From Neelides folsomi (lineage: Eukaryota; Arthropoda; Collembola; Neelipleona; Neelidae), in contig JAQGBZ010000020.1 of assembly GCA_034687125.1 (NCBI GenBank), forward strand, positions 370,453 to 434,452: a stretch of DNA of 64,000 bases, given 5' to 3'. The position numbers were made by a program, and so were the translations under genes. Shown here in pieces: positions 50,700 through 62,900 of the stretch. Below the pieces are notes generated by a model. That model searched no databases. It was not told the DNA's origin and saw only the letters and a program-made list of their open reading frames with translations. How positions within the stretch are numbered: the stretch's first letter is position 1; each line of letters opens with the position of its first letter.

Positions 50700-51190
50700 C
50701 ATCATTAAGAGTCACATTGGTTATCCGAACTCGTGCTTGTGAACGAAATTCTCTCGATTCCGTGACCGAATGATGTTTTGGGAGAAGCTTGTGAACGGAT
50801 GGCTTGATTTTCTTCACATATCCCATTTTCTTAATTTCTTTCCTCACAAAACTTTGAGAGACATTTAATGAGATGGCCATTGAATGTTGAGTGCGAGGAT
50901 AAAAGACGGATTCTCTTCAGTTTCTCCTGTCAACTTTCTGCGACGTGGTTTTGTTAGAAGAGTTTTGAGCCCATCGCTTTTTTCTTCTCTTTGTAGGCCT
51001 AAAATGGATCTTATTAACTATTGTTTTATATCATTATGATTACCTTTGTTATGAATAATGTTGGCAACTCCAGTCTTGGAAATTGAAATGTGTTCCTCTT
51101 TTAAAAGATTTACAATCTCTCTTTGACTATAACAAGTTTTGTGAAAACCTAATACCAATCTTTCCACTTTTTGGGAGATTTTTGGCCCAT
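50700..51190 (-). pseudogene. Decayed Tc1/mariner-type transposase N-terminus
   Basis: Read on the minus strand from 51190, the pieces make a two-helix-turn-helix DNA-binding region: MGQKSPK, then after a one-base slip VERLVLGFHKTCYSQREIV and NLLKEEHISISKTGVANII, then a GT-AG gap (about 51045-51000), a basic linker with KPRRRKLTGETEENP, another slip, and RTQHSMAISLNVSQSFVRK followed by EIKKMGYVKKIKPSVHKLLP. This layout is that of Tc1/mariner (IS630 superfamily) transposases. The catalytic DDE/D domain was not found. At least two frameshifts make it non-functional. Confidence 0.6.
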
Positions 51191-52245
51191 TTTATCAAAA
51201 AGATTAATAAAATATATCTTAATATAATAACAAAAGCCTGTGTTTGACATCCCGCCTAAATATTTCCCGCTTGCAAAAGTTATTTGCGTGAAAACGAGGA
51301 CCATCCAAGTGGAATTATAGGAAGGAATAACCCTTGTGTGATATGACGCCTTGTTCTTAATGATAAACCTCTATTTGTACACTTTAATCCTCTTCTTTAA
51401 TAATAAAATCTCCTATATAAAAAACTACTTATAAGTTAATAACTTAAAAAAATTATTAGGTATGCATTATAATTTTCATAATTTTTAAAATTTTAATAAA
51501 AATTTCAAAAAAATGCAAATATAAATCTTTATTACGTTCCGTAATTTTAAATTTGTAAACCAATTAACAAGATAACTTCTATAAGCATCAATAAACAGAA
51601 GAACGGCTTATTTTAAAAAAAGAAGTTGAAAAGAAGAAGAAATTTAAATAAAATCACAATAGCTGATGATGGGCTATAAAGTTAAAGTAAAAGCAAGCTA
51701 TATAGTATAGCAAGCGTTTTGAGTGCACGGGCATCTGGGAATAGTCGAGCAACTCAAATTTGCTTTGAGGGCGAGAGAAAATTGCCCATTAGCACAATAT
51801 TATATCATATTATCTAAGAAGCTACATCTATTTTTGGAGGTTAAATATTATATTGAGAGCATTTTAGTGAATATAAGAGGCTTCTTATTTAAAATGAGAT
51901 GAGATACATGTTTGAGGCTTTTTGGATTTGTTAGAGGTGGTTTAGTTCTATATTTTTGGAAGTTTTTATTTATTTACCTAGAGGTGACTTTAAACATATG
52001 CCATTGTTTTGATATAAAAATAAATTCTATTATTTGTTAAAACCAATTTGTATCAATGTATACTTTTTTTCATTCTGAAAATGCGAGGTTATCATTTAAT
52101 ACATCTATTACAATTATACATTTATGCTGTTTAAAAATATCAAAAATAAATTGCGAACTTTTTTTCCTTAATTACTTAAACTCAAACGCTGCAAAAAACA
52201 CATTCACACTTCACAAGCACAATGTATTTAATGACTTAGATCTGT
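51191..52245. other. Intergenic, transposase remnant to PHB-depolymerase-like gene
   Basis: About 1 kb, AT-rich, holding the 3' flank of the minus-strand gene to its right. No coding exon seen. Confidence 0.5.
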
Positions 52246-55200
52246 TCAAATGGTTCCCAAGGGAGTAATGACTTTCGCTTCAATCTGCTCAAACGAAGGT
52301 TCCTTGGAATCTTTTTCTTTGATCAATCGTCGGCGTCTGATAGGAAATCCTCCAATTGCGTTATTTTCGGGAGCATTGAAGTTATTCGGAACTTGAAACC
52401 CAGGAGCCAAAGTCGGATTGTTGAGAGAAAATTGGCTTGGAGCTTGGAAATTTTGGAATGACTGTGGTTGGAAAGGACTTTGTGTTGGGTTATCCAACGA
52501 ATTCCGGCTTGGCGTCTGGAATTGTGGGAACGGGCTTTGTGTTGGATTATTCAATGAATTTCTGCTTGGAGTGAACGGTTGCAGGAATGGGTTTGGAGTT
52601 GGATTATTCAAAGAATTTCGGCTCGGGGTTGGGAACGGTTGCTGGAACGGGCTTTGCGTTGGGTTGTTAATCGAATTTCTGCTCGGAGTGAACCGCTGTT
52701 GGAACGGGCTTTGCGTTGGGTTGTTAATCGAATTTCTGCTCGGAGTGAACCGCTGTTGGAACGGGCTTTGTGTTGGGTTGTTGATGGAATTTTGACTTGG
52801 GGTGACGAATGGATTTTGAAACGGGCTTTGTGTCGGGTTGTTGAGCGAGAATTGGCTTGGCGTCGGGAACGGGCTCTGTGTTGGGTTGTTGAGCGAGTCT
52901 TGGCTTGGAGTTGGGTCTGCCCTGGGCAAAGAGTCCAATAGCTGGAACGCTTGAGCTCCTGTCAACCCGTTCACTCCTGGATTTTCACATTGTGGACTTA
53001 CAATGAATCGATTTGGGCTTCCTTGTGGCTGTGGAACTCCATAGTCACCCAAGCTGTAACCACCGTAACCACCGAAACCACCTGTGCCACTCGTTCGGGT
53101 CAGACTTGGAATGAGCCTTTCGAGCATTCTCCTCATCACTTCCACTTGTGGTCCGTTTTGAGTAGCTAAGAAATTTTAATAATTAATTTTAAATAAAAAA
53201 TGATTATTTTATTATTACTCTTAGAAAAAAAAGGAATATAAGTCAATAATGTTTTATAAAAATATTCACACTGTTCTCATTGTCTTATACAAATATTTAT
53301 TGGGATAAAAATTATTTACCAAATTGACTTCCAGTTAATCCAAAGGTGTCCCAACATCCTTCTTCGTTGTCACCCGAACTCATTGCTTGTGGAAAGATCA
53401 TGACAATGTCGTTGGTTTCGGCAACTTGCAAAAACCCGCTATTTAAAATGTGATTTGTTCCATTGAATTCTCTGTAATGTAAATAAAATAATTTAATTAG
53501 TATAATGAAATTGCCAAATTGAAAGTTTTACTCATCATATATACATGAAATTTTTATTATTTTCCTAAAGTGAAATTTCTAGAAACGTTTATTGTCAAAC
53601 CTTCCTGTGGCACAACCGTGGAAATAAAAATGTAGGAGGCAATTTATTGTCGAATCCCTGCACCTAGATGGTATGTACATGTAACCAATCCTATCCATAA
53701 AAGCCTCTCCTACGCCGTTAAAAAATTCTGATTGGTCAAATTGAATTAAAGGATGAACTGCGAGGATTCCTTTATAGAACAAAATTAATTTTAAATGGAA
53801 TTTAAATGAATGTGGATTGATATATCATTATCGTTAGACATTGCGGATTAAACAAAATGGAATAAAAAATTTAAATCTCAATTTACTTGCAGGAGCTCTG
53901 AGCAATCTCATCAAAAGGAAATTAAGACCTTCGTAAGCACCATGGTAATTGCAATTGGCAATGAAGAAATTATTTGAAGCGTCATCCATACAATTTCCGC
54001 CAAATGAATTTGTTGGCTAAATAAATTGTATTATAAAATTTAATTAAATTGTAAAATACTTAAATTAGATAAAACTGTAATTAAATTATTTTATGTTTAT
54101 TTTAAATTAAGTTAATTACTAAAACAGTATCAGCAATTTGAACTTGTACAAAAATATTTGACAGATTTCCAATGTAAGGTTCATAAAATTCCAAAATTCT
54201 CAAACTTTGATCTAAAATGTATATATATATATATATTTTTTTTTTATTTTCTATTATCATATTATTATTATATCAATTTATCATTTTGAATAAAAATTTA
54301 TTTCATATTTTTAATACGACACCTGTTGAAAATTTTGCACTTCTCGTCCCAGCGAAAACATACAACCTTGTATTTCTCAAGTTGAGCGGATTTTCAATTA
54401 ATCCTGAAAGAGCATTAATTTCGTATTCTCTAATGGAATTTGACACATTGTAGTCACGGCGAGTTCTTTGGCTAGCAGAATTTAATCTTGTGCAAGAAGA
54501 TTCGTAATCTTCAATTCTCCCTGACGGCGAACCACATCGGTAATAGGCTAAAATTGAAAAAATCTTTAAATTAGTTTATCATTAAATTATTTGGTAATTT
54601 TCTCGTATTTCCAAAGTGTCCCAATTTAAGAAATTGCAAAAATCTCAAATCAAAATTTTGTTCTTTTCTAGAGAATATTAATTATTACTTTCAATTAATA
54701 TTAAATATTATATACTTTCTGTTTAATACAATACTAACTAGAAAAGAACAAATTAAAAATATATAAAAAGCTCTCAATAAAAGATATAGCTTTGATCAGA
54801 GTATCAGAGATATACAGCTTTTATTCTCACATTTAATTGCTTATAGTTTAATTAACTTACTAATAAACTGTCAAATAGGTAAAAAAAACTTACTATCGGA
54901 GAAAACGGCAATTCCATCAAAAAGACTTGAATAAGATAATTGGAATTGTTGAGCCATCACGCCACCACTTGAAAATCCACTCAAAGTGATATGATTCGCA
55001 TTGAGATTCATTGGACCTTGAATTTTAAAAATTTCCATGTACTTAAAAACAATTAACTTTGAGACTATAACCAAAGATTGATTAAATATCACCAAATTTA
55101 TTTATGCGTCTATTTACACAACTAGCCACCCATTTTCCCATTTAAAGAAATCTCATATTTCCCATACACTTATAAAAATCATTATAAAAAGAATAAATAT

Positions 55201-55405
55201 AATTTGTCAAATACTTCATCCCAAATTAATAAATTGAAAATTGAACACCAAAATAATGAAATAAAATTTTTCATTATTTAATTCTCTGAATCAAGATTTT
55301 ATTTTGTTACTTACTCAATCTTGCAGTTCTCTGATTGGTTCTTGAACGTTGACAATTTACTGTCTGCATGAAAATTGCAAACAAAAATAATTTTAAGAAG
55401 TTCAT
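52246..55405 (-). CDS. PHB-depolymerase-like secreted alpha/beta hydrolase with repeat tail
   Basis: Eight exons: 55405-55315, 55016-54894, 54547-54323, 54211-54120, 54016-53887, 53769-53601, 53471-53320, 53165-52246, giving 633 residues. A signal peptide (MNFLKLFLFAIFMQTVNC) is followed by a hydrolase with the circularly permuted order of fungal poly(3-hydroxybutyrate) depolymerase: lipase box GFSSGG near the N-terminus (nucleophile S46), a middle region with NCMDDASNNFFIANCNYHGA, then the HGC oxyanion motif (271-273) and NSGFLQVAETNDIVMIFPQA with GCWDTFG. Where the family's Asp and His of the triad should stand I read AGTRSAKF and IADTVLPT, with neither residue in place, so catalytic activity is doubtful. 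Residues 413-584 are nine Asn/Pro/Gln-rich repeats. This family is mainly microbial, so horizontal origin is possible. Confidence 0.8.
52396..52911 (-). repeat. Nine coding repeats, TPSRNSLNNPTQSPF type
   Basis: Inside the last exon of the PHB-depolymerase-like gene, about nine units of 16-24 residues share the core TPS(R/Q)xS(L/I)NNPTQSPF with variable QQRF/QPF spacers. Central units are almost identical in DNA, showing recent unit turnover. Unit length differences are multiples of three, so frame is kept. Confidence 0.9.
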
Positions 55406-57023
55406 CTTGAGCAATTTTTTGAAACAAAGTTTAAAAAACGGTCTTTATCCCTAAAATATCCCAATTTTCCCACAAACGATTTTCTTATAATTTTTCAGAT
55501 AAGAAATGAGGATACATTAATTTGCGCATCTTCTTTATATACCACCAATAGAGGAAAGACTTTTGACTGCACCTTGGCCCGGAAAAAGGAAATAAGGGAA
55601 AAGGCGCCAAAAGTGAGGGCAATAAAAAAATGCATTTTTCCAATAGGTCGATTAGAGAAAACGAGTTCCTTTGATAAATGCAAACAGAAGTTTGTTTTTG
55701 ATAGAGATTTCATTTCTCGTGTGTGATTTCGTAAACGCCACCCGTTTCACAAACTCACATATAGGGATTATTTTTATTGTTATTACACTTGCCTGCGAGC
55801 TTGAATAAATGAATTAAATGATCCTTTCCCTCAAACAATAATTCCACATGGCATTCTACTTTTGATTCTCCTTGGCTGGTTTATGTAACAGTCCGGATCT
55901 CGCTTCTATTTATTTAAATTGACCATCTTTAATAACAAATGGAACATGAAGGAGAAAAACAAGTTTGCTTTTTCCTTGTTTCTAATTTATAGCTCGGCTG
56001 CTTTATCACTTTCATTTCTGACCACTTCAGTTATAAATTGGACATGACAGATGTGGGACTATAAAATTGCTCTTCTTATCGAATTAATTTCCTCGTTAAC
56101 TCGGTATATGCTCCATTGCATGATGTGCATATTTAGATGTAATTTGTATGTGTTAAATGAATTTGCTGAATAAATTCCACATTAAAATAGAATCTTAATT
56201 ATTTTACATTATAAATAAATTACATTAATCATAAATAAAGTTGCCTCGGAAAATTGAATCACTTCAGATTGTATTTTCCACTTTTACTTTCCTAATATGC
56301 TCATTGTGTTTATTAACCCCATGGATGCTTTCCATAATAAGGTTACGTCATTCAACTTATAGAGGGTTTCCTTTTAAAAGGATTATGAAATATTAAATGA
56401 AACCTTTTCTAATATTACATGTATTATATATAATAATTACATAAGATGGTTTAAACCCTAAGAAAATTATTCCTCAAGTTCATCCATTTAGCGTCAGCGT
56501 TTGCATTTCATACTTCACCAAAATCTTCGTGATATCTTGAATTAAATGAACCAATGAAATTGGGGAAATCTTTAAGGGAAATTTTCTGAAGTAGGGACAC
56601 TTTCGTAGTGGTAAAATCTTACTTAACAGTAGGAAAATGGGAAAATATTCCGAAAACAAACCAATCTTGTGAACATTCAGCATTTCATTTTATCATGCTT
56701 CGGGCATGTCACTTTATGTAATAGTAATTGTATCTTATATTCAATTTAAATTTAATAGATTTACCAAGATATGATTTTATTCAATCAACAATAGATATTA
56801 ATTCAACTTAACATAATTTTACTTTATCTAAAATACTCAAACTCATATATGAAATGACTAAAAATTTTCATTTTAAATTCTATTTATATTTTATTCCTTT
56901 TACACAATAAATTCTTCTTAATTGCTTGTTTCAGTTAAAATGAATATGAATTAAATTCTAAATACCCTAAATATTTCTTATTCTTCTTTCAATCAACAAA
57001 TATGGAAACAAACAATGAGAGAT
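55406..57023. other. Upstream flank of PHB-depolymerase-like gene
   Basis: 1.6 kb, AT-rich with a GC-richer patch at 55540-55760. Short open frames only. No gene recognised. Confidence 0.5.
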
Positions 57024-57281
57024 GGTTCAGGTCGATCGATCGCGGACCAAGCTGAAAAATTTCAGTTTTTTCAAAAAGCTAATATGTTCAATTTGACTCA
57101 ATTCGTGTAGAAAAAGTCATTAGAGAGATTTTGGTTAAAATTATCTAAAGCTAACCTAACCTAACATAAACAAACCAAATCATCTGAAATGACATTTTCT
57201 ACACAAATTGAACATATTAGGTTTTTGAAAAAACTGAAATTTTTCAGCTTGGCCCGCGATCGATACCCTGACCGTTAGTTC
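57024..57281. repeat. ~255-bp foldback element with CCTAA core
   Basis: The left arm (about 57024-57118: gatcgatcgcggaccaagct, then gaaaaatttcagttttttc, then aatatgttcaattt) and the right arm (about 57185-57281) are near-perfect inverted repeats. The loop holds two CCTAA units (57151-57165). The outer ends share tcagg and atcgatcgcgg. This looks like a foldback/MITE insertion. Confidence 0.8.
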
Positions 57282-57523
57282 ACCCATGAGTTTAGATCAT
57301 TGATTTGGTATAAATATTTATTTTCAGCTTCAAAAACGTAAGCGTTTACTTAATGTTTCGATAAAATAATCATTAATATAATATTAAGCTCAATTGATGA
57401 GGATATTATTATATTTAAAACGACAGTTAAATAGTTTTTATTTATATTGCCATCTGGTGTTTGGGAAGAACAGGATGGGCTTGGAAATATTTCCGATTTT
57501 CTTCCCAGAAATATTCCCGGGAG

Positions 57524-57634
57524 TATATATAAGTCTATTCTTCCGGGGAACACGGCATGTATTTCGACCGGGAATTAGGGCACCGTGTAGGTAAAATCCA
57601 ATGAAGTTCAAGTGTCAAAAGAGTTGCTCTATTG
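57524..57634 (+). promoter_or_regulatory. Candidate TATA promoter with short first exon
   Basis: tatatata at 57524-57531 stands in a GC-richer patch. About 70 bases on, ATGAAGTTCAAG (57601) opens an 11-codon frame that ends in a consensus donor, attg|gtaagt, at 57634. This would fit the start of a plus-strand gene whose further exons I could not find. It may be chance. Confidence 0.2.
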
Positions 57635-60600
57635 GTAAGTAGTTACCTTAATATGCTGTATGGGTATAGAATGGTTATGGATTTAATTTTATATGGATCA
57701 AATGGCTTTGTATAAACTTTCCAATCGCTTATTTCAGAACTTACATTTGTTTACTAATTAAGAACATATGAATATTGTAAGTTATTCATTTTAGCTGAAA
57801 AAAACATGAATTTTTTGTGTTAAAGGAATAAAATATAAATAGAATTTAAAATAAAAGTTATTGTCGTCATTATCTTTATTTTGTGTAGCGGGATCTAACT
57901 ATCATGTGTATGTGAGTAGCGAAGTTCCAGTTGCCTAATGGTTTTTAGATTCTTTAAAGTTTAATCATAATTCTAAGTCATTTAAGGACTTTCACCAACT
58001 TACTTACTGTGAATAAAAAGTTGGACAATTTAAAAAAACCTTCGAAATTTGGCGTGTAAAAGGTAATTAATAATAAATAATCATCCGAATATATAGAAAA
58101 CTGTGAAATTGTTAAAAAAAATAGTAGTAAATAAAGTTTAATTTCTAGTCTTGTGTTAAATTTTACCTTAAAAATCCAACCTCGTATAAAATGGCAATGA
58201 ACTTTGTATATCATTAGTAAATATAAAGCAAAATTTATAAATCTATTGTTTAAATTGCTAGTTTTTATTATAGACTTTCAAAATCAATCTAAGAACATTG
58301 CCACATGATATTTATATTTTATTCATATACTAATTTGATAATATGCCTTTAATTCATGCAATGAATGTACCATTGACTGCTAGTAATCTACATATAAAAA
58401 ATTTAGAAAAATTATTAAAAATATAAATGGCAAAAAATGAAAAAATTTTAAAATTCCATGAAATAGAGAAAAAATTGCTCTATTTATTGTACAAATTGCC
58501 TTATTAGAATTATGTAAAATTATTTTCCAGTCTAAAATATATTTAAGATGTCGACCAAAAAATCCACTGTGCTTAGAGAGTACTGTGAGAACTAGCTTGT
58601 AGTTGCCCTAAAATTCGGGAATCTGATTAGGCCTAATTAAAGATTTTATTTAGATTTATTGATTCTATTAAAATAAATTAATAATAACTTACCAAATCAA
58701 GCCATTCTATGAAATTCGGATATTTTTTAAATTTTATTTTTGGGAAATAAAGTGAGGGAGGTCGAATTCAGTGAATCTTTTGGATAGGAAGTTGCGAAAT
58801 AGTATACATAGTAGGCATTCTAGACATTCATCACATTCATTGTAGGATATTTTTCGAGACCTACTTGCCAGTTGGACGCCTATAGCTTCTAGATGTTTTC
58901 CACATTTGTTATTGATTACACCATAATAAGGCATTACAAGTGCCAATGAAAATTGATTTTGTTAAGCATGAACTAAATTTCTACTTTTTAAGTATAGATA
59001 TTTAAATGTTTCTGATTTGACAAAATTAGTTCTCTTAAGTTTATAAACCTACCTATAGGGAGATAATGATTTTAATGAGTTATGAAAAAGGATTTAACAC
59101 ACTAGGACCATTAAGGGTCGAATTTACAAGTTAACCGTTTACTGATTAACAGGAAAATCGTCATATTTTGGCTTACCGTTTTGCGGTAAAAATTGAGCAG
59201 GTAAACAGGGAATTTTAGTAAATTATATCATTAATCATTAATAAAATTTAAATTATACTCATAATTTGCCTAATTTTACATGTAAAACTCACCTTTTTAT
59301 ATAGAATCATAATGATATGTATATTTAATATGACAAATTTATTAATTTTTATATTGTTCTTAAATAAAAATAATAAATTCTTTAATAAATATTATTAATT
59401 GTAAAAATTGGTAGCAAAACAATACTGTCTTTAATTTACATTTTATCATCAGAAAAGATAATGCTCTTTTTTAAATGAAAAAAAATATTTAATGAATTAT
59501 TTAAACTTTTTTCTAATTATAAACATCAAAACATGCACTTAATGATTTTACCGGTTTTTTACCGAAACTGCCTGCCATAAACCAACTCGATAATCCAATA
59601 TACAAATTCCGATGATAATTAATCCACAAAGTTAGTTAAAACATTTAAAACATTTAAATTTTAGATTGCAAAGCGAGAAACAAACGTAAAAGTATCTTTG
59701 CATGTCAAATTAACAAATTATTACCATTATTATTTTTATCGCATTATTATTACTGTAGTGGCGAATTTCCCTAGAAATGTGATTATTATGATTATTTGTG
59801 TATTTGTGGAAATATGTAATATTCTATTAAACATTGAAGTGAACGGACGTGTTTTGTAGAGCTCTCATTGACCTTTCAACCTTGACCTCTACATTTTCCC
59901 CCAATTTACCTGATTTTATGCCAAAACAATTACTAGCAGTAAACTACAGGGGTTTGAACCTGACTTGGGCATAAAACTCGTTTAGTTTCATATTACTCCT
60001 TTCGAAGGAACGGATCGTCTGGCCTTCCTCCGCGAAACAACTTTTCGCAATTCTACATGTCTACTCCATTAATATCGGTCATATACCAATATAGATTGAA
60101 CCTTTTTGTTAACATTTGAGCTGAACACAAATTCGTGTAATCGATCATTTAAAAATGTTTTTCTCTGAATTATCAATATCATTTTTACATATATACTTAT
60201 ACGTTTTTTTTAAAAACTTTCCTCCTTTTTTTTTATAAAAAACACAAATAGAAGAGGAGAAAAAAATTTAGTTTAAATATTGTTCAAATTTGAACTGGTT
60301 TATAAATGAAATAAAAAAGGTTTTGTGTCTGTTTATCAATATCATTGAACCAGTTGATTGTTCCTCTTACATCAATATATAGATTAAGATTCTTATTTAG
60401 AAGCTAATTACATCAAATGATAAATTATCTTTATTATTTAAAGGTAAGTGAATTCAAAATTCTTAAAAGACCCATTACATCTGCATGAGTAACATTATAA
60501 TCTATTATACAATTGATGTTAGTGATTCTTACAATTAGACTAGTAAATAAAAAAGAAATTGGAATATAACATAAACAATAGCTTATTATTTAATAAAATA

Positions 60601-60763
60601 TTTTAATATACATAAGTTATATGTAATATGATGATAAGAAAGCATGTGACGAGTCAAAGGATACGTGGATGATAGGTTAATTGAATAGAGAGGGAATTAA
60701 AAAGAACTATGTCTAATTTATTCAGAGTTTAGAAAAGTCTTTTAGGGCTGTTAGGGGCGTAAC
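57635..60763. other. AT-rich gene-poor DNA
   Basis: 3.1 kb with almost no GC-rich patches. A 66-codon minus-strand frame (58934-58737) beginning MPYYGVINNKCG contains several cysteines (NECDECLECLLC) and looks more protein-like than its neighbours, but has no recognised family and no clear splice partner. Nothing else is seen. Confidence 0.45.
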
Positions 60764-60904
60764 TTAATACGCACAGTAACAAAGAGACGACAGTATCCGG
60801 GGCCCTAGTATCGATGAGTTTTCCTGCAGCTGTTCCTCCTTCTGCTTGAAAGCCGGTCCTTTGCTTCTTGAGTCACTGTCCTGATTTGTACAATTTTCGG
60901 ACAT
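60764..60904 (-). CDS. Possible 46-codon exon or small ORF
   Basis: Starting at 60904 on the minus strand a frame reads MSENCTNQDSDSRSKG, then PAFKQKEEQLQENSSILG and PRILSSLCYC before a stop. It is the most GC-rich patch within several kb, and its composition is that of real protein. A donor-like gtgcgt near its end could splice it to exons further left, making it a first exon. I recognise no family. Confidence 0.3.
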   Translation of the reverse strand: MSENCTNQDSDSRSKGPAFKQKEEQLQENSSILGPRILSSLCYCAY

Positions 60905-61491
60905 ATTATACTTTTTTCACAATTAATAATAGCAAAAGTTACAATAGTTTGCTTGTATAATAGTGACTCAAGAACTGTCTATTGAAACGGTAATTTAAAT
61001 GGAGTCATAATCCACTTTCACTAAGATGTGATTTAAAAAGATATTTTGGGGTTATTGATTATGTACATGAAAGTCGGCTTTTACCATAATTTATGAAGGA
61101 TGCATATTTCTAATTGAGGTTAAAAGGGATTGTTTATTAGTACATTTAATAAAACCACTTATATTAGGTATATTTTAAAATATCGTATATACATACATAG
61201 GTAATTTATATATTTCTTAAACATCTTTTTTTATTTCTTTTATATGAACTTTTTTGTTTTATGTAACAGTCATGTTCTCTATTGGCACCAATATGCCTCT
61301 TGGCCCGGAAACGATTTTGTCGCTTCAAGATCAAAATTATGTTCGAGAGGGACAGCGAATATGTTTATAGCTTTTTCGGGATTTTTGGGACTTTGTGTGA
61401 GAGCGGGATTTATAAAAAGTGGGAAATGAAGGAAAGCAGAATTTTCAAAATTCACGGGCCGAGAAAGTGTTGAATTACACACATATTTTTT
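60905..61491. other. Unassigned AT-rich DNA with one GC-richer patch
   Basis: Overlapping open frames at 61244-61480 on both strands lie over a GC-richer stretch. None shows a domain and the competing frames suggest a decayed or non-coding sequence. Confidence 0.4.
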
Positions 61492-61624
61492 GTTACCACT
61501 TAGCTGCGGATTTCGCGGTTTTGAATATCACTATATCATGTTGGTTTCTAACATACAATTTCATTAAAAATCCATAAAAATATTTCTCGCCAATAAAATC
61601 GTAAATCCGCAGCTAAGTGGTAAC
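61492..61624. mobile_element. 133-bp MITE with perfect 22-bp terminal inverted repeats
   Basis: gttaccacttagctgcggat plus tt at the left end (61492-61513) is repeated exactly in reverse complement at 61603-61624. The interior is AT-rich and non-coding. Perfect ends on such a short element suggest a young insertion. The superfamily cannot be assigned because no clear target duplication is visible. Confidence 0.85.
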
Positions 61625-62900
61625 GGAGAATAGCGTAATTTATGAAAAACTTGTTGCATTTGCTAACAAAAATGACCTTTCAGAAAATTTATACTTTATA
61701 CTTTAAAAAGTTAAAACTGTTATATAAAAACATAAACTTTCAATATGGCCAATTGTATCAAATCATTGACTAAAAGTATGCATATTATATAATTATTTTG
61801 CATTATGCATTAACAATATTCTATCCAATCATGATGCATTATTGTATACGAAATTAAATGCATGGATCTTTTATCTAAATCTAATTATGTAAGGTTACAT
61901 AACATATTTAGAATTACATAAGTATAATAATCAGTCGTATCAATAAATTAAAAACTTGCTCTTATAACCTTATCATTTAATCATGCACTAAATATTGATT
62001 TGCTTCATCCACTTTATCAAATCAATGAACTTCGTGAAAATCTTGTGGACAAAATTGAATTTCATTACAGTTTGGAATATTTCAATTGCGAACACTTTAT
62101 AATGATTTATGTCTAAGCTTTTAACTTTAGATAAACATAAATTTAATTAAATTTGGATTTGAAGTAAGCATATTTACTTTCAGTTATCTCATTATAAATA
62201 ATATACGAATACCTATGCCTAGAATTATATAAATTAGGTAGTGTAGTAAAGTAAGTAGTAGCAAAAAGCTTAATAGCGAATCGACTTTCCTCCATAGATA
62301 TGCTTTTGCTTTAAATGGGGAATGAATGTTTGATTTTTTTCTTTTTTGATCTTTATGTATTTTTGATGAAGCACATAAGTATATTTTACAAAGTTAATTT
62401 GGGGTAAAATTACAAGTTTGAAATTTATGCATTATTAAAAAGCATTGACTAGAATTTATAAAAAGTCAATACTTTTTATAAATTCTTTGCATTTAAAATG
62501 ATATTTTATCAAATTATTCTTTGGTTAACATGGGAGCAGTCGAGCAATTGATTTGAGATCATTTCAGATTTCAAGTATTTTTTCTGTGCGGAACCCCAAA
62601 TAACAATTCAGATTTTAGGTTTTTTTTTATTAATCATTGTTGTTTTTATCATTAAAAGAAGATTTTAAAAAAGGAATCTTTAAATATAAAATGCATAATA
62701 AATGTTAAAAAAGTTTACATAATAGTTATTAAATTTATATCTGTTCTAATTTCTATAAATTGGGATTCTAAAAGAGGCAACTTTGTTTACAGAAAAAAAC
62801 ATTTTGAATAAAATTCTTTTCCCTTTAGTAGTATATTCATCTGTGATTCTTTTTTTTTATTTTACATTCAGATTTTCTTATGATTTGAAATACAACAAAG
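61625..62900. other. AT-rich DNA, nothing recognised
   Basis: 1.3 kb of strongly AT-rich sequence with many short A and T runs. No coding or repeat structure was seen. Confidence 0.5.

Noticed and set aside
52418-52941. Two plus-strand frames rich in GLCVG and ALRWV repeats
   Set aside because: They are antisense reads of the Asn/Pro/Gln repeat array in the PHB-depolymerase-like gene.
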